Source: Vulcanimicrobiota bacterium
GTDB lineage: Bacteria; Vulcanimicrobiota; Vulcanimicrobiia; Vulcanimicrobiales; Vulcanimicrobiaceae
Direction: 5' to 3'
Assembly: GCA_003167055.1 (NCBI GenBank)
Contig: PMUE01000297.1
Span: forward strand, 1-6,859
DNA length: 6,859 bases
Made by a program: the position numbers and the translations under genes. A model generated the notes under the pieces. It ran no database searches. It was not told where the DNA came from and worked only from the letters and a program-made list of their open reading frames with translations. Positions 1 through 6,272 of the stretch are shown in pieces; position 1 is the first letter of the stretch; each line of letters opens with the position of its first letter.

Positions 1-74
1 CCGATATCGCCCCAGCGCTCCAACATCGTGGTTGCGCCGTCGTCGAGCACGATCGTTCGAAGCATCGATTGCAT
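1..74 (-). CDS. N-terminal fragment, possible alpha/beta hydrolase (runs off the window)
   Basis: Only the first 24 codons are present, plus two bases of a glycine codon; the rest lies to the left of the window. They read MQSMLRTIVLDDGATTMLER followed by WGDI. The start at 74 is well supported: GGAG sits directly after the TGA of the upstream oxidoreductase and 5 bases before this ATG, giving a 9-base gap and probable translational coupling. A second ATG at 65 is possible but lies further from the GGAG. A short strand with a D-D-G turn followed by E-x-W-G-D-x-G is the usual opening of alpha/beta hydrolases, where an HG oxyanion motif would come next. That part is not visible, so the family call is inference from a short stretch. 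Operon membership with the upstream gene is much firmer than the product. Confidence 0.5.
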   Translation of the reverse strand, partial: MQSMLRTIVLDDGATTMLERWGDI

Positions 75-83
75 AGTAGCTCC

Positions 84-1679
84 TCAGTCGCGTAGCATCG
101 CGCGCGCGGCGTTCCAGCCCGGTGCGCCCATCACGCCGCCTCCGGGATGGGCCGCCGAACCGCACATATAGAGATGCTTGATCGGCGTCTTGTAGTTTGC
201 ATAACCCGGAACGGGACGCAACGCATAGAGGTTGTGCAGCGGCATCGTCCCTTGAAAGATGTTCCCGCCGGTCAAACCAAAGGTCTCCTCAATGTCGACC
301 GGACTAAGAATCTGGCGATCGATGACCGATGCCGTGAAGCCCGGCGCATAGCGTTCGATGACCGCAAAGCAGCGATCTGCAAACTCGTCCTTGATCGCTT
401 GCGTCCACGGACCGTCTTTGAGTTTATACGGCGCATATTGCACGAACATCGACATCAGGTGCTTGCCCGGCGGCGCGATCGTCGAATCGAGCGACGACGG
501 CAGACAACATTCAACCACCGGTTCTTTCGACGGATGGCCGTACTTCGCGTCGTCGTAGGCGCGTTCGATGAAATCCTGATGGGGACAGAAGTGCACCGTC
601 CCGTGATGTTGCGGCCCGGGCTCGTGCCCGGGGAATGCCGAGAAGCTCGGAAGGCGCTCGAGCGCCACGTTGATCTTGACCGAGGCCGAGTCGTAGGCGA
701 TGCGCCCGACTGCGTCGCGAAACGCCGGCGGCAGCGTCGCCGGGTCGAGAAATCGCTCGAACGTCAAGTGCATATCGACGCCGCTTGCAATTTGCTTCGC
801 GCGGTATTCGTCACCGCTACGTAAAGCCACGCCCGTCGCCGCGCCGTTTTTGGTGAGGATCTTTACAACCTCGGCATTGGTCTTGATCTCCACGCCGAGA
901 TCGGTCGCGGCTCGAGCTAGTGCTTGCGTTAAACCACCCATGCCGCCGCGCATGTACGCCCACACGCCGCGCTTGCCGTTGGTTTCTCCCATGACGTGAT
1001 GGAAAAGGACGTAGGCCGTACCGGGCATCGACGGCGCCATGAACGCGCCGATGATGGCGTCGGTTGCAAGCGTTCCCTTGAGTTCCTCGCTTTCGAACCA
1101 GCGATCCAAAATCGGGCGCGCCGCGCCGCTGAGCATCTCGATCGCCTCGTTCATATCCGGACCCATTTTTTGCAACGCGCGCGCCATCGCGCCCAGATGG
1201 ACGAGGTCACCGAGTTTTGGATGTAAGACATCGGGTGGAATTTGCGTGAGCGTCGGTTCGATGACGGCGGCGACGCGTTGCAGCATCGCTTCGTACTTCG
1301 GATATGCTTGTGCGTCGTGACGGCTGAACTTCGCGATCTCTTCGGCATCGCGCGTCGTACCGCGTCCGAGCATGAGATAGCGTCCGTCGAGAAACGGCGA
1401 AAACGAGGCCGGATCGCGCTCAATGGCTTCGAAGCCGTAGCGCTTCAGATCGAGATCGCGCACGATCTCGGGACGAAAGAGGCTATTGACGTAGGCTGCC
1501 GTCGAGACTTTGAATCCGGGAAACGTTTCCTCGGTCACGCATGCGCCGCCGACCAGGTGGCGTCGTTCGAGCACGAGCACGCGGCGCTTCGCGCGCGCCA
1601 AATAACACGCGGCCACCAGGCCGTTGTGACCACCGCCGATAACGATTGCGTCGTAGGTCTTGGGCATAGGCAGGTTCAT
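84..1679 (-). CDS. FAD-dependent phytoene desaturase-like oxidoreductase (PYROXD2 type, COG1233)
   Basis: The 531-residue protein opens with a Rossmann dinucleotide site: Y-D-A-I-V-I-G-G-G-H-N-G at residues 9-20, with E38 at the end of the second strand where the FAD ribose is held. The C-terminus carries the matching FAD signature, C-G-S-A-A-H-P-G-G-G-V-M-G-A-P-G-W-N at about 506-523. Length and both end motifs fit the NAD(P)/FAD oxidoreductases related to phytoene desaturase and to human PYROXD2. The substrate of bacterial members is mostly unknown. No other carotenoid gene (crtB, crtE) is in the window, so a role in carotenoid synthesis is not supported. The start at 1679 has no clear Shine-Dalgarno site; Met5 at 1667 is an alternative. 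It is divergent from the acetyltransferase gene and is followed by the partial gene at 1-74, with which it probably shares a transcript. Family call firm, substrate unknown. Confidence 0.9.
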   Translation of the reverse strand: MNLPMPKTYDAIVIGGGHNGLVAACYLARAKRRVLVLERRHLVGGACVTEETFPGFKVSTAAYVNSLFRPEIVRDLDLKRYGFEAIERDPASFSPFLDGRYLMLGRGTTRDAEEIAKFSRHDAQAYPKYEAMLQRVAAVIEPTLTQIPPDVLHPKLGDLVHLGAMARALQKMGPDMNEAIEMLSGAARPILDRWFESEELKGTLATDAIIGAFMAPSMPGTAYVLFHHVMGETNGKRGVWAYMRGGMGGLTQALARAATDLGVEIKTNAEVVKILTKNGAATGVALRSGDEYRAKQIASGVDMHLTFERFLDPATLPPAFRDAVGRIAYDSASVKINVALERLPSFSAFPGHEPGPQHHGTVHFCPHQDFIERAYDDAKYGHPSKEPVVECCLPSSLDSTIAPPGKHLMSMFVQYAPYKLKDGPWTQAIKDEFADRCFAVIERYAPGFTASVIDRQILSPVDIEETFGLTGGNIFQGTMPLHNLYALRPVPGYANYKTPIKHLYMCGSAAHPGGGVMGAPGWNAARAMLRD

Positions 1680-1723
1680 TAGTCGGAGGGAAGGCTGCCC
1701 CTGTGAGCGGTAGTTTTACGCGT
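1680..1723. promoter_or_regulatory. Short divergent intergenic region with likely back-to-back promoters
   Basis: Only 44 bases (23 if the GTG at 1703 is used) separate the oxidoreductase start from the acetyltransferase start. The only AT-rich patch is at 1711-1718. On the minus strand it reads TAAAAC (1718-1713), a 4-of-6 match to a -10 box that would give a leader of roughly 26 bases. On the plus strand TAGTTT (1711-1716) lies 7 bases before ATG 1724, compatible with a leaderless start. I found no good -35 for either direction, so both are inferences from position and composition. Confidence 0.25.
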
Positions 1724-2170
1724 ATGGATATCACCGTGCGTCGCGCGAGTGCGGGCGACGTCGAAATCCTCTTGCCATTGGTGCGCGCGTATCGCGTGTT
1801 CTATGGGCAAGCGCCCGATGATGCCGGCGAGCGGCGGTTCCTCAGCAAGCATCTACGCGACGAAACGAGCACACTGTTTTTCGCGAGCGACGGTGCTCGC
1901 GCGGTCGGCTTCGTACAGATCTTCGAATCGTGGAGCACGGTCCGGCTGGCCCCGGTGCTGATCCTCGAGGATCTCTTCGTCAATCCGTCGCACCGCCTGC
2001 GCGGCGTCGGCCGTGCGCTCATCCACGCCGCGGTCGCGTACGCGCGCGAGACCGGGGCGGCAGCGATGTTTCTCGAGACCGCGGTAGATAACGAGCGAGC
2101 GCAGCACGTGTACGAGCGCGAGGGCTGGCAGCCCGAGCGCAGCTTCCTTAAGTACAACGCGCCGCTCTGA
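1724..2170 (+). CDS. GNAT-family N-acetyltransferase
   Basis: This 148-residue protein is a single GNAT domain, expected to transfer an acetyl group from acetyl-CoA to an amine. The first strand (I-T-V-R-R-A, residues 3-8) starts right after the Met, as is usual in the family. The acetyl-CoA pyrophosphate loop is R91-L-R-G94-V-G96-R-A, preceded by the strand L-E-D-L-F-V (81-86). Y130 in H-V-Y-E-R-E-G-W (128-135) is the likely general acid. The F-Y-G-Q-A-P and F-V-Q-I-F-E-S-W patterns resemble the common small Gcn5/Hpa-like group, whose substrates are mostly untested. Start choice: ATG 1724 gives the canonical N-terminus. GTG 1703 adds seven residues (MSGSFTR) and has a GGAGGGAAGG stretch upstream (1685-1694), so it remains possible. 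It stands alone, ahead of the tRNA cluster and divergent from the oxidoreductase. Confidence 0.88.
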   Translation: MDITVRRASAGDVEILLPLVRAYRVFYGQAPDDAGERRFLSKHLRDETSTLFFASDGARAVGFVQIFESWSTVRLAPVLILEDLFVNPSHRLRGVGRALIHAAVAYARETGAAAMFLETAVDNERAQHVYEREGWQPERSFLKYNAPL

Positions 2171-2189
2171 TCTTCCGATAGATGTCGGG

Positions 2190-2218
2190 TTCCGAGGAGC
2201 CGGCGCCCGTGGTATCGT
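2190..2218 (+). promoter_or_regulatory. Possible promoter of the tRNA-Tyr-Gly-Thr cluster
   Basis: TATCGT at 2213-2218 (4 of 6 to TATAAT) lies about 30 bases before the tRNA-Tyr 5' end. TTCCGA at 2190-2195 is a weak -35 with 17-base spacing. The 77 bases between the acetyltransferase stop and the tRNA hold no convincing terminator, so readthrough from the upstream gene is also possible. The call rests on spacing more than on match quality. Confidence 0.25.
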
Positions 2219-2247
2219 ACCGTCGTTAGCCGTGCCGGGATCCCCGT

Positions 2248-2335
2248 GGGTCGGTGGTCGAGTGGTTAATGGCACCGGACTGTAAATTCGGCTCGCGAAA
2301 GCGATACGCTGGTTCAAATCCAGCCCGGCCCACCA
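2248..2335 (+). tRNA. tRNA-Tyr (anticodon GTA)
   Basis: This is an 88-base class II tRNA with encoded CCA. The acceptor arms GGGTCGG (2248-2254) and CCGGCCC (2325-2331) pair fully with one G-T. The anticodon arm is CCGGA / CTGTAAA / TTCGG (2275-2291) with GTA at 2282-2284. The long variable arm folds as CGC-GAAA-GCG. The T arm is GCTGG / TTCAAAT / CCAGC, then discriminator A and CCA at 2333-2335. It is the first of three co-oriented tRNAs and decodes UAU and UAC. Confidence 0.97.
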
Positions 2336-2352
2336 TCCCGTCTCAAGCGTTC

Positions 2353-2426
2353 GCGGGCGTTGCATAGTGGTAGTGCCTCTGCCTTCCAAGCAGATAGCGC
2401 GAGTTCGATTCTCGCCGCCCGCTCCA
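2353..2426 (+). tRNA. tRNA-Gly (anticodon TCC)
   Basis: A 74-base tRNA with acceptor GCGGGCG (2353-2359) pairing with CGCCCGC (2416-2422), discriminator T as expected for Gly, and encoded CCA (2424-2426). The anticodon arm TCTGC / CTTCCAA / GCAGA (2378-2394) gives TCC at 2385-2387, which reads GGA and GGG. It lies 17 bases after tRNA-Tyr, almost certainly on the same transcript. Confidence 0.97.
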
Positions 2427-2467
2427 GTTCGCTCGTCAGGCAACGTGTGATACAAAAAGGGGAGCAT

Positions 2468-2542
2468 GCCGTTGTAGCTTAGCGGTAAAGCACCTCGTTG
2501 GTAACGAGGAGACCGCGGGTTCAATCCCCGCCAACGGCTCCA
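2468..2542 (+). tRNA. tRNA-Thr (anticodon GGT)
   Basis: A 75-base tRNA with acceptor GCCGTTG (2468-2474) pairing with CAACGGC (2532-2538), discriminator T and encoded CCA (2540-2542). The anticodon arm CCTCG / TTGGTAA / CGAGG (2493-2509) gives GGT at 2500-2502. G1-C72 and C2-G71, known threonine identity pairs, are present. It lies 41 bases after tRNA-Gly and 5 bases before a strong terminator, so it closes the cluster. Confidence 0.97.
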
Positions 2543-2547
2543 GCATT

Positions 2548-2580
2548 AAAAACGGCCTCGCTTTCGCGGGGCCGTTTTTT
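2548..2580. terminator. Bidirectional intrinsic terminator
   Basis: AACGGCCTCGC (2551-2561), loop TTTC, and GCGGGGCCGTT (2566-2576) form an 11-bp stem with one T-G pair. The stem extends by three A-T pairs (2548-2550 with 2577-2579). Six T at 2575-2580 follow on the plus strand and the run of A at 2548-2552 gives five T on the minus strand. It therefore ends the tRNA cluster from the left and the DHH phosphoesterase gene from the right. Confidence 0.92.
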
Positions 2581-2600
2581 ATTCGTCCGAGGTTGGCGGT

Positions 2601-3488
2601 TCAGCCGTTGCGCTTGAGGTTCTCGACGATTTCGCCGAGCACGCGATCGGCGTCGGCGGGTAAGGGCTGACACGTTCCGGCGCCGACATGGCCGCCGCCG
2701 CCGAAGTCGGCGAGCATGTCGCCGATGCTCGTCTTGCAATCGCGTTTGAGAATATTGTGTCCGACCTGAATCGAGACGAATTCGCCGTTGCGGCCGTCAG
2801 CGACGCGCACCGAGACGTTCGCCGTCGGAAACAGCTCGTAAATCAGGAAGCGATTGCCGCTGGGAAGATTCTTTAAGCCGCGCACGTCGGTAATCACGAC
2901 GTTGCCGTCTTGCCGCGACGTAGCTTTGAGATGCTCGCGAAACGCCGGTTCCTCGGCTTTGAGCCGATCGACTTGCTTGCGTACCTCGGGATCTTGAAGA
3001 ATCTGCTCGACCGTCTGCGCTTTGGCCAAACCCATCAGGTGCCGGAAGTAGTCCTTGAAGGCGCCGAGGCCGCTGCGCGGATCGAGCGTATAGCCGACCA
3101 GAATCCAACCCTTTGGATCGACGATGTCGTCGCGCGTGAGTTGCGCCGAGTCAAGCCGATCGGTTGCCTCCATCAATTCGGAAAAGCGGCCGAATCGGTC
3201 GGACTTGTAGTGATCGGCGATCACTCGCGCCGCGCTGGGAGCAACGCCGAACTCGCCGCGCATCTGCGGGTTCCACGCCGCGTCCGACTGGCTCACGTGG
3301 TGATCGAACCAGAGCGCTGCCCGTTCGTCGTAGGGGAGATTCGCAAGAATGTCGTTGGCGGAGAGGGCGAACTTGCCGTCCTGCACGTCCTTGGGATGGG
3401 CAAAGTCGACTTCGTCAATCGGTTCGACTTCTTGGAGTAAGATGGCCGACGTGAGGCCGTCGAGGTCGGCTCGGGTGATCAAGCGCAT
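2601..3488 (-). CDS. DHH/DHHA1 family phosphoesterase (COG2404-like)
   Basis: The 295-residue protein has the DHH superfamily layout of metal-dependent phosphoesterases. Motif I is T-R-A-D-L-D-G (5-11, metal ligands D8 and D10), followed by D46, the DHH triad at 62-64 (W-F-D-H-H), D110, and the DHHA1 loop G-G-G-G-H at 263-267. In RecJ and NrnA, motif I usually begins with His; here the position is Arg, as I recall for the COG2404 group often labelled exopolyphosphatase without direct proof. Hydrolysis of a phosphodiester or short nucleotide substrate is the reasonable expectation; the actual substrate is unknown. The reading frame stays open upstream to 3866, but that part lies antisense to msrB. 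ATG 3488 has an excellent GGAGGAA site 7 bases upstream and begins exactly at the family start. It shares a 102-base divergent spacer with msrB and ends at the terminator at 2548-2580. Confidence 0.9.
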   Translation of the reverse strand: MRLITRADLDGLTSAILLQEVEPIDEVDFAHPKDVQDGKFALSANDILANLPYDERAALWFDHHVSQSDAAWNPQMRGEFGVAPSAARVIADHYKSDRFGRFSELMEATDRLDSAQLTRDDIVDPKGWILVGYTLDPRSGLGAFKDYFRHLMGLAKAQTVEQILQDPEVRKQVDRLKAEEPAFREHLKATSRQDGNVVITDVRGLKNLPSGNRFLIYELFPTANVSVRVADGRNGEFVSIQVGHNILKRDCKTSIGDMLADFGGGGHVGAGTCQPLPADADRVLGEIVENLKRNG

Positions 3489-3590
3489 GGGCGATTCCTC
3501 CGGGCCGATCAGGTTCGCGCAAGCAACTGGGCGCTCCTTATGCCTTTTGGCGCATCCGCGGACCCCTCGAGCGGCGTTCTTTAGAGTGCT
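3489..3590. promoter_or_regulatory. Divergent intergenic spacer between DHH gene and msrB
   Basis: These 102 bases must carry the start signals of both flanking genes. The Shine-Dalgarno site of the DHH gene is here on the minus strand (GGAGGAA, about 3495-3501). On the plus strand TAGAGT (3582-3587) resembles a -10 hexamer but lies only 3 bases before the msrB ATG, which would imply an essentially leaderless msrB transcript. No convincing -35 and no recognisable operator were found. Confidence 0.3.
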
Positions 3591-3998
3591 ATGAAACACG
3601 ACATCACCCCACCCATCGTCAAGAGCGAGGAGAAGTGGCGCGAGGAGCTCGGACCGCAGCGCTACGCGATCCTGCGCGAGGCGGGTACCGAACGCCCCTT
3701 CAGCGGCGAGCTGCTCAACGTGCGCGACGACGGAACGTTCCTCTGCGGTGCCTGCGGGGCCGAACTCTTCAAAACATCCGAGAAGTTCGACTCGCACTGC
3801 GGCTGGCCGTCCTTTACGCATCCGAACGAACAACAGAACGTGCGGCTCTTGGATGATGTCAGCCACGGCATGCGCCGCACCGAAGTGCGTTGCGCGCGTT
3901 GCGATTCACATTTGGGACACGTTTTCGACGATGGCCCAGGACCGCGCGGAACGCGCTATTGCATCAACTCGCTTTCGCTGGATTTCAAGAAAGTCTGA
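3591..3998 (+). CDS. msrB: Peptide-methionine (R)-S-oxide reductase MsrB
   Basis: This 135-residue protein is a complete single-domain MsrB, which reduces the R-epimer of methionine sulfoxide in proteins using thioredoxin. The catalytic cysteine is C124 in R-Y-C-I-N-S. C70 in H-C-G-W-P-S-F is at the place where many MsrBs have the resolving cysteine. A structural zinc site is complete: C52-G-A-C55 and C101-A-R-C104. The H-L-G-H-V-F-D-D-G-P motif (107-116) is also present. No signal peptide is seen, so it is cytoplasmic. The ATG at 3591 has no good Shine-Dalgarno site. The last 43 bases overlap the 3' end of the oppositely oriented msrC, so the two transcripts must be complementary over this stretch. 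The neighbour acts on free methionine-R-sulfoxide, giving the pair complementary substrates. Confidence 0.97.
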   Translation: MKHDITPPIVKSEEKWREELGPQRYAILREAGTERPFSGELLNVRDDGTFLCGACGAELFKTSEKFDSHCGWPSFTHPNEQQNVRLLDDVSHGMRRTEVRCARCDSHLGHVFDDGPGPRGTRYCINSLSLDFKKV

Positions 3999-4420
3999 AC
4001 GAGCTGTTCGATCCCGGCGCGGTCGGCAGCGCTGAACCGCGCTATGCGCGGGCTGTCGATATCGAACACGCCGGCGATCGCTTCGCCGGCGCGCAACGGA
4101 ACGACGATTTCCGAGGCGGAGGCGCTGTCGCACACGATGTGGTCGGCGAACGCGCGCACGTCGTCGACCACGACCGTTTCGCCGGATGTTACGGCGGCAC
4201 CGCACACGCACCGTCCCTTCGGTAACCGTGTGCAGGCCGGCCGTCCGCTGAACGGGCCGAGGACGAGTTCGCCGCTGCTCGCGGTAAAATAGAAACCGGC
4301 CCAATTGAGTTCGGGGATTTCGTGGTAGATAAACGCCGCGAAGTTTGCCGCGTTCGCGATTAGGTCGGTCTCGTCTGCGAGTAAGCAGGCCGCTTGAGCG
4401 ACGAGAAGATCGTAGTCCAT
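3956..4420 (-). CDS. msrC: Free methionine-(R)-sulfoxide reductase (fRMsr/MsrC, GAF fold)
   Basis: The 154-residue GAF-domain protein matches E. coli fRMsr (YebR) through N-W-A-G-F-Y (39-44), L-V-L-G-P-F-S-G (52-59), S-E-I-V-V-P-L (103-109) and D-I-D-S. The three functional cysteines are conserved at C63, C73 and C97. Their spacing of 10 and 24 residues equals that of Cys84, Cys94 and Cys118 in E. coli, the last being catalytic. C71 is an extra cysteine next to C73. The enzyme reduces free, not protein-bound, methionine-R-sulfoxide. The open frame continues upstream to 4576, but into the divergent gene; ATG 4420 gives the family's normal N-terminus, though without a Shine-Dalgarno site. It ends at TAG 3956-3958 inside msrB, and its start is 62 bases from the divergent GAF-GGDEF-HD-GYP gene. 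Confidence 0.95.
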   Translation of the reverse strand: MDYDLLVAQAACLLADETDLIANAANFAAFIYHEIPELNWAGFYFTASSGELVLGPFSGRPACTRLPKGRCVCGAAVTSGETVVVDDVRAFADHIVCDSASASEIVVPLRAGEAIAGVFDIDSPRIARFSAADRAGIEQLVQTFLKSSESELMQ

Positions 4421-4482
4421 GCGCGGGGTTTCGCGACACCGCGGACGAACCCTGAGCCGAAAGTCCCGCGCAGGAGCCCAGT

Positions 4483-6120
4483 ATGAAGGATCATCTGGTT
4501 GGAAGACGCCCGGAGGGCGGTAACGATCGTCTGCTCTTAGCGCAGGCAGCGTCGCTTTTGTCGACCGATCTTTCACTGGGCGAGCTGTTTGAACGGCTCA
4601 CGACCATGCTCCCGACGTCCATTGATTCCGCGGTCGTCTTCATCGCGCTGGCGCAACCTGACGGCAACCACACGATCGAATATATTTACGACCACGGCGA
4701 GATTCGACGCTATCCGCACATCGAGTTGACGGAACGTTCGCGTGCTCGCGCGGTGATCGGCAGCGGTGAGGTCATCTGGGGTAATCGCCGCGACGTCTGG
4801 GCGCCGCAGGGGACGTACCCAATCAATCCGGATCGGCCGTGGACCGACGACACCCATTCGGCGATCTTCGTGCCGATGCGCGCCGGCGGCACGTTGCTGG
4901 GCTGCCTCTCGGTGCAGAGCGTTCACGAAGATGCCTACACCAATCAGGAGGTCGAAACGATCGCAGCGATCGGCCATTACCTCGGTGTGGCGGTCCAAAA
5001 CCAACGTATGTATCAAGCCCTGCAGCGAACGGCCGAATACGATCCGCTCACCGGCCTCGCGAGTCATTCGCGTATCTCGCGCGAACTCGATCGTGCCCTT
5101 GCCGATGCGACCTCGACGCAGCCGGTGATCGCGATCACGTTCGACGTGGTGAATTTCGCGCAGTTCAACGAACTCTACGGTTACGCCGAAGGCGACGAGG
5201 TGCTGCGTTGGATCGCTGAGATCTTGCGTGAGTTCGAAATCGCCGACGACACGATCAGCGTCGGCCGCTTCGGGGGCGACATTTTTATGGTGATCATGCG
5301 CGACGGCGCGAGCGATCTCGTGTCGCATCGGGTCGCGCGCGTCGTGACCAAACTCAACGAACTCGCCTACGTTGCGCGCGATCAAACGCTGCCGATCACG
5401 ATTGCGTGCGGGTATGCGATCGCACCGCTCGATGCTGGTGCGCGAGCGGACGTCGTTGCGTTATGCGAGCATCGCACGCGATTGAGCCGCAAACGGGGCG
5501 GGATGGCAGTCGGCACCGACGAGATCGATGCCTACACGATTCACGGCTCGTTCGACGGCATCGAGCCGATCGTGGAAAGTCTGCTCGATCGGGACCCATT
5601 CACGCGCGTGCATCTCTTGCAGGTCAACACGATGGCCAAGCTCTGGTCGGAGCACAACCTCGATCTCGATCACGCAACGCTGGCCAAACTGCTGCAGGCG
5701 AGCTTGCTCCACGATGTCGGCAAGCTGCTCATCGCCGATCGCATGCTGAGTAAGCCCGGCCGGCTGAGCCCTGCGGAGTACGAAGCGGTGATGCGTCACG
5801 CCGAATATGGTCGCCACGTCCTGATGCAGCACGCGGGCTACCACGAGGTCGCGGAAATCGTGGGCGCACATCACGAGCGCTGGGACGGCAACGGTTACCC
5901 GGGCCGTCTGGCGGGCGAAGAAATTCATCCGCTGGCACGGGCAATCTCCATCCTGGATGCCTTCTCGGCGATGGTCGCCGACCGGCCCTACCATCGCGGG
6001 ATCACCGAGGACGCGGCGCTGGCCGAGTTGCAGCGCTTTGCCGGCACGCAGTTCGATCCGGTTCTGGTCGACCGCTTCGTTGCCTGGCGCGAAGAGGGCA
6101 ATCCCCCTCCCCTGGTCTGA
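4483..6120 (+). CDS. GAF-GGDEF(degenerate)-HD-GYP c-di-GMP phosphodiesterase
   Basis: The 545-residue protein has three domains: GAF sensor (about 18-178), GGDEF (about 185-340) and HD-GYP (about 365-535). No membrane segment or signal peptide is seen, so it is cytoplasmic. In the GGDEF domain, D221, N229 and D238 match the metal and guanine contacts of active cyclases. The signature is G-G-D-I-F (264-268): Ile replaces the essential Glu and no RxxD inhibitory site precedes it. Cyclase activity is therefore unlikely, while GTP binding as a regulatory input is possible. The HD-GYP site looks complete: H377, H410-D411, K414, H439, H463-H464-E-R-W-D-G-N-G-Y-P473 and D492. It should hydrolyse c-di-GMP (or a related cyclic dinucleotide) to pGpG or GMP. 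ATG 4483 has AGGAG at 4472-4476, 6 bases upstream. It is divergent from msrC; the ligand of its GAF domain is unknown. Confidence 0.94.
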   Translation: MKDHLVGRRPEGGNDRLLLAQAASLLSTDLSLGELFERLTTMLPTSIDSAVVFIALAQPDGNHTIEYIYDHGEIRRYPHIELTERSRARAVIGSGEVIWGNRRDVWAPQGTYPINPDRPWTDDTHSAIFVPMRAGGTLLGCLSVQSVHEDAYTNQEVETIAAIGHYLGVAVQNQRMYQALQRTAEYDPLTGLASHSRISRELDRALADATSTQPVIAITFDVVNFAQFNELYGYAEGDEVLRWIAEILREFEIADDTISVGRFGGDIFMVIMRDGASDLVSHRVARVVTKLNELAYVARDQTLPITIACGYAIAPLDAGARADVVALCEHRTRLSRKRGGMAVGTDEIDAYTIHGSFDGIEPIVESLLDRDPFTRVHLLQVNTMAKLWSEHNLDLDHATLAKLLQASLLHDVGKLLIADRMLSKPGRLSPAEYEAVMRHAEYGRHVLMQHAGYHEVAEIVGAHHERWDGNGYPGRLAGEEIHPLARAISILDAFSAMVADRPYHRGITEDAALAELQRFAGTQFDPVLVDRFVAWREEGNPPPLV

Positions 6121-6123
6121 GGA

Positions 6124-6146
6124 TGGGGCCGCTGTTTGCAGCCCCA
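6124..6146. other. Hairpin between the HD-GYP gene and tRNA-Arg
   Basis: TGGGGC (6124-6129) pairs with GCCCCA (6141-6146), or alternatively GCTG with CAGC around a TTTG loop. It sits in the 33 bases between two convergent transcription units, where a terminator is expected. Neither strand has a T run after the stem (the plus strand continues AAAAT), so it is not a standard intrinsic terminator. Confidence 0.3.
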
Positions 6147-6153
6147 AAATCCA

Positions 6154-6227
6154 TGCGCTCGGGCGGAATTGAACCGCCAACCTCGGCCTTAGGAGTGCCT
6201 TGCTCTATCCAATTGAGCTACGAGCGC
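6154..6227 (-). tRNA. tRNA-Arg (anticodon CCT), no encoded CCA
   Basis: Read on the minus strand this is a 74-base tRNA: acceptor GCGCTCG (6227-6221) pairs with CGAGCGC (6161-6155), discriminator A at 6154. The D arm GCTC / AATTGGATA / GAGC and T arm GGCGG / TTCAATT / CCGCC are regular. The anticodon loop CTCCTAA (6195-6189) gives CCT at 6193-6191, reading AGG. The anticodon stem is poor: AGGCA opposite GGCCG gives three pairs flanked by A-G mismatches at both ends. Unlike the four complete tRNAs on the plus strand, no CCA follows the discriminator (TGG does), so it would need CCA-adding enzyme. It stands alone, converging on the HD-GYP gene. Confidence 0.85.
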
Positions 6228-6272
6228 GCACGCGCGTTTATTCCACATCCTCCGCAGCGCCCCGCCTGAGCT

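Noticed and set aside
147..824. A 225-codon plus-strand frame opposite the oxidoreductase
   Set aside because: Arg-rich translation without a domain, wholly inside a well-supported minus-strand gene; a typical shadow frame in GC-rich DNA.
1853..2524. A 223-codon minus-strand frame
   Set aside because: It covers the acetyltransferase gene and three tRNA genes in antisense and has no recognisable motif.
2248..2542. tRNA genes as a possible integration site for a mobile element
   Set aside because: All three tRNAs are intact, no integrase or transposase lies nearby, and I found no direct repeat of a tRNA 3' end in the window.
3489..3866. N-terminal extension of the DHH frame
   Set aside because: It is antisense to msrB and shows no family similarity; ATG 3488 has a strong Shine-Dalgarno site and the canonical motif I directly after it.
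4421..4576. N-terminal extension of the msrC frame
   Set aside because: It runs into the divergent GAF-GGDEF-HD-GYP gene, and the family N-terminus is reached from ATG 4420.
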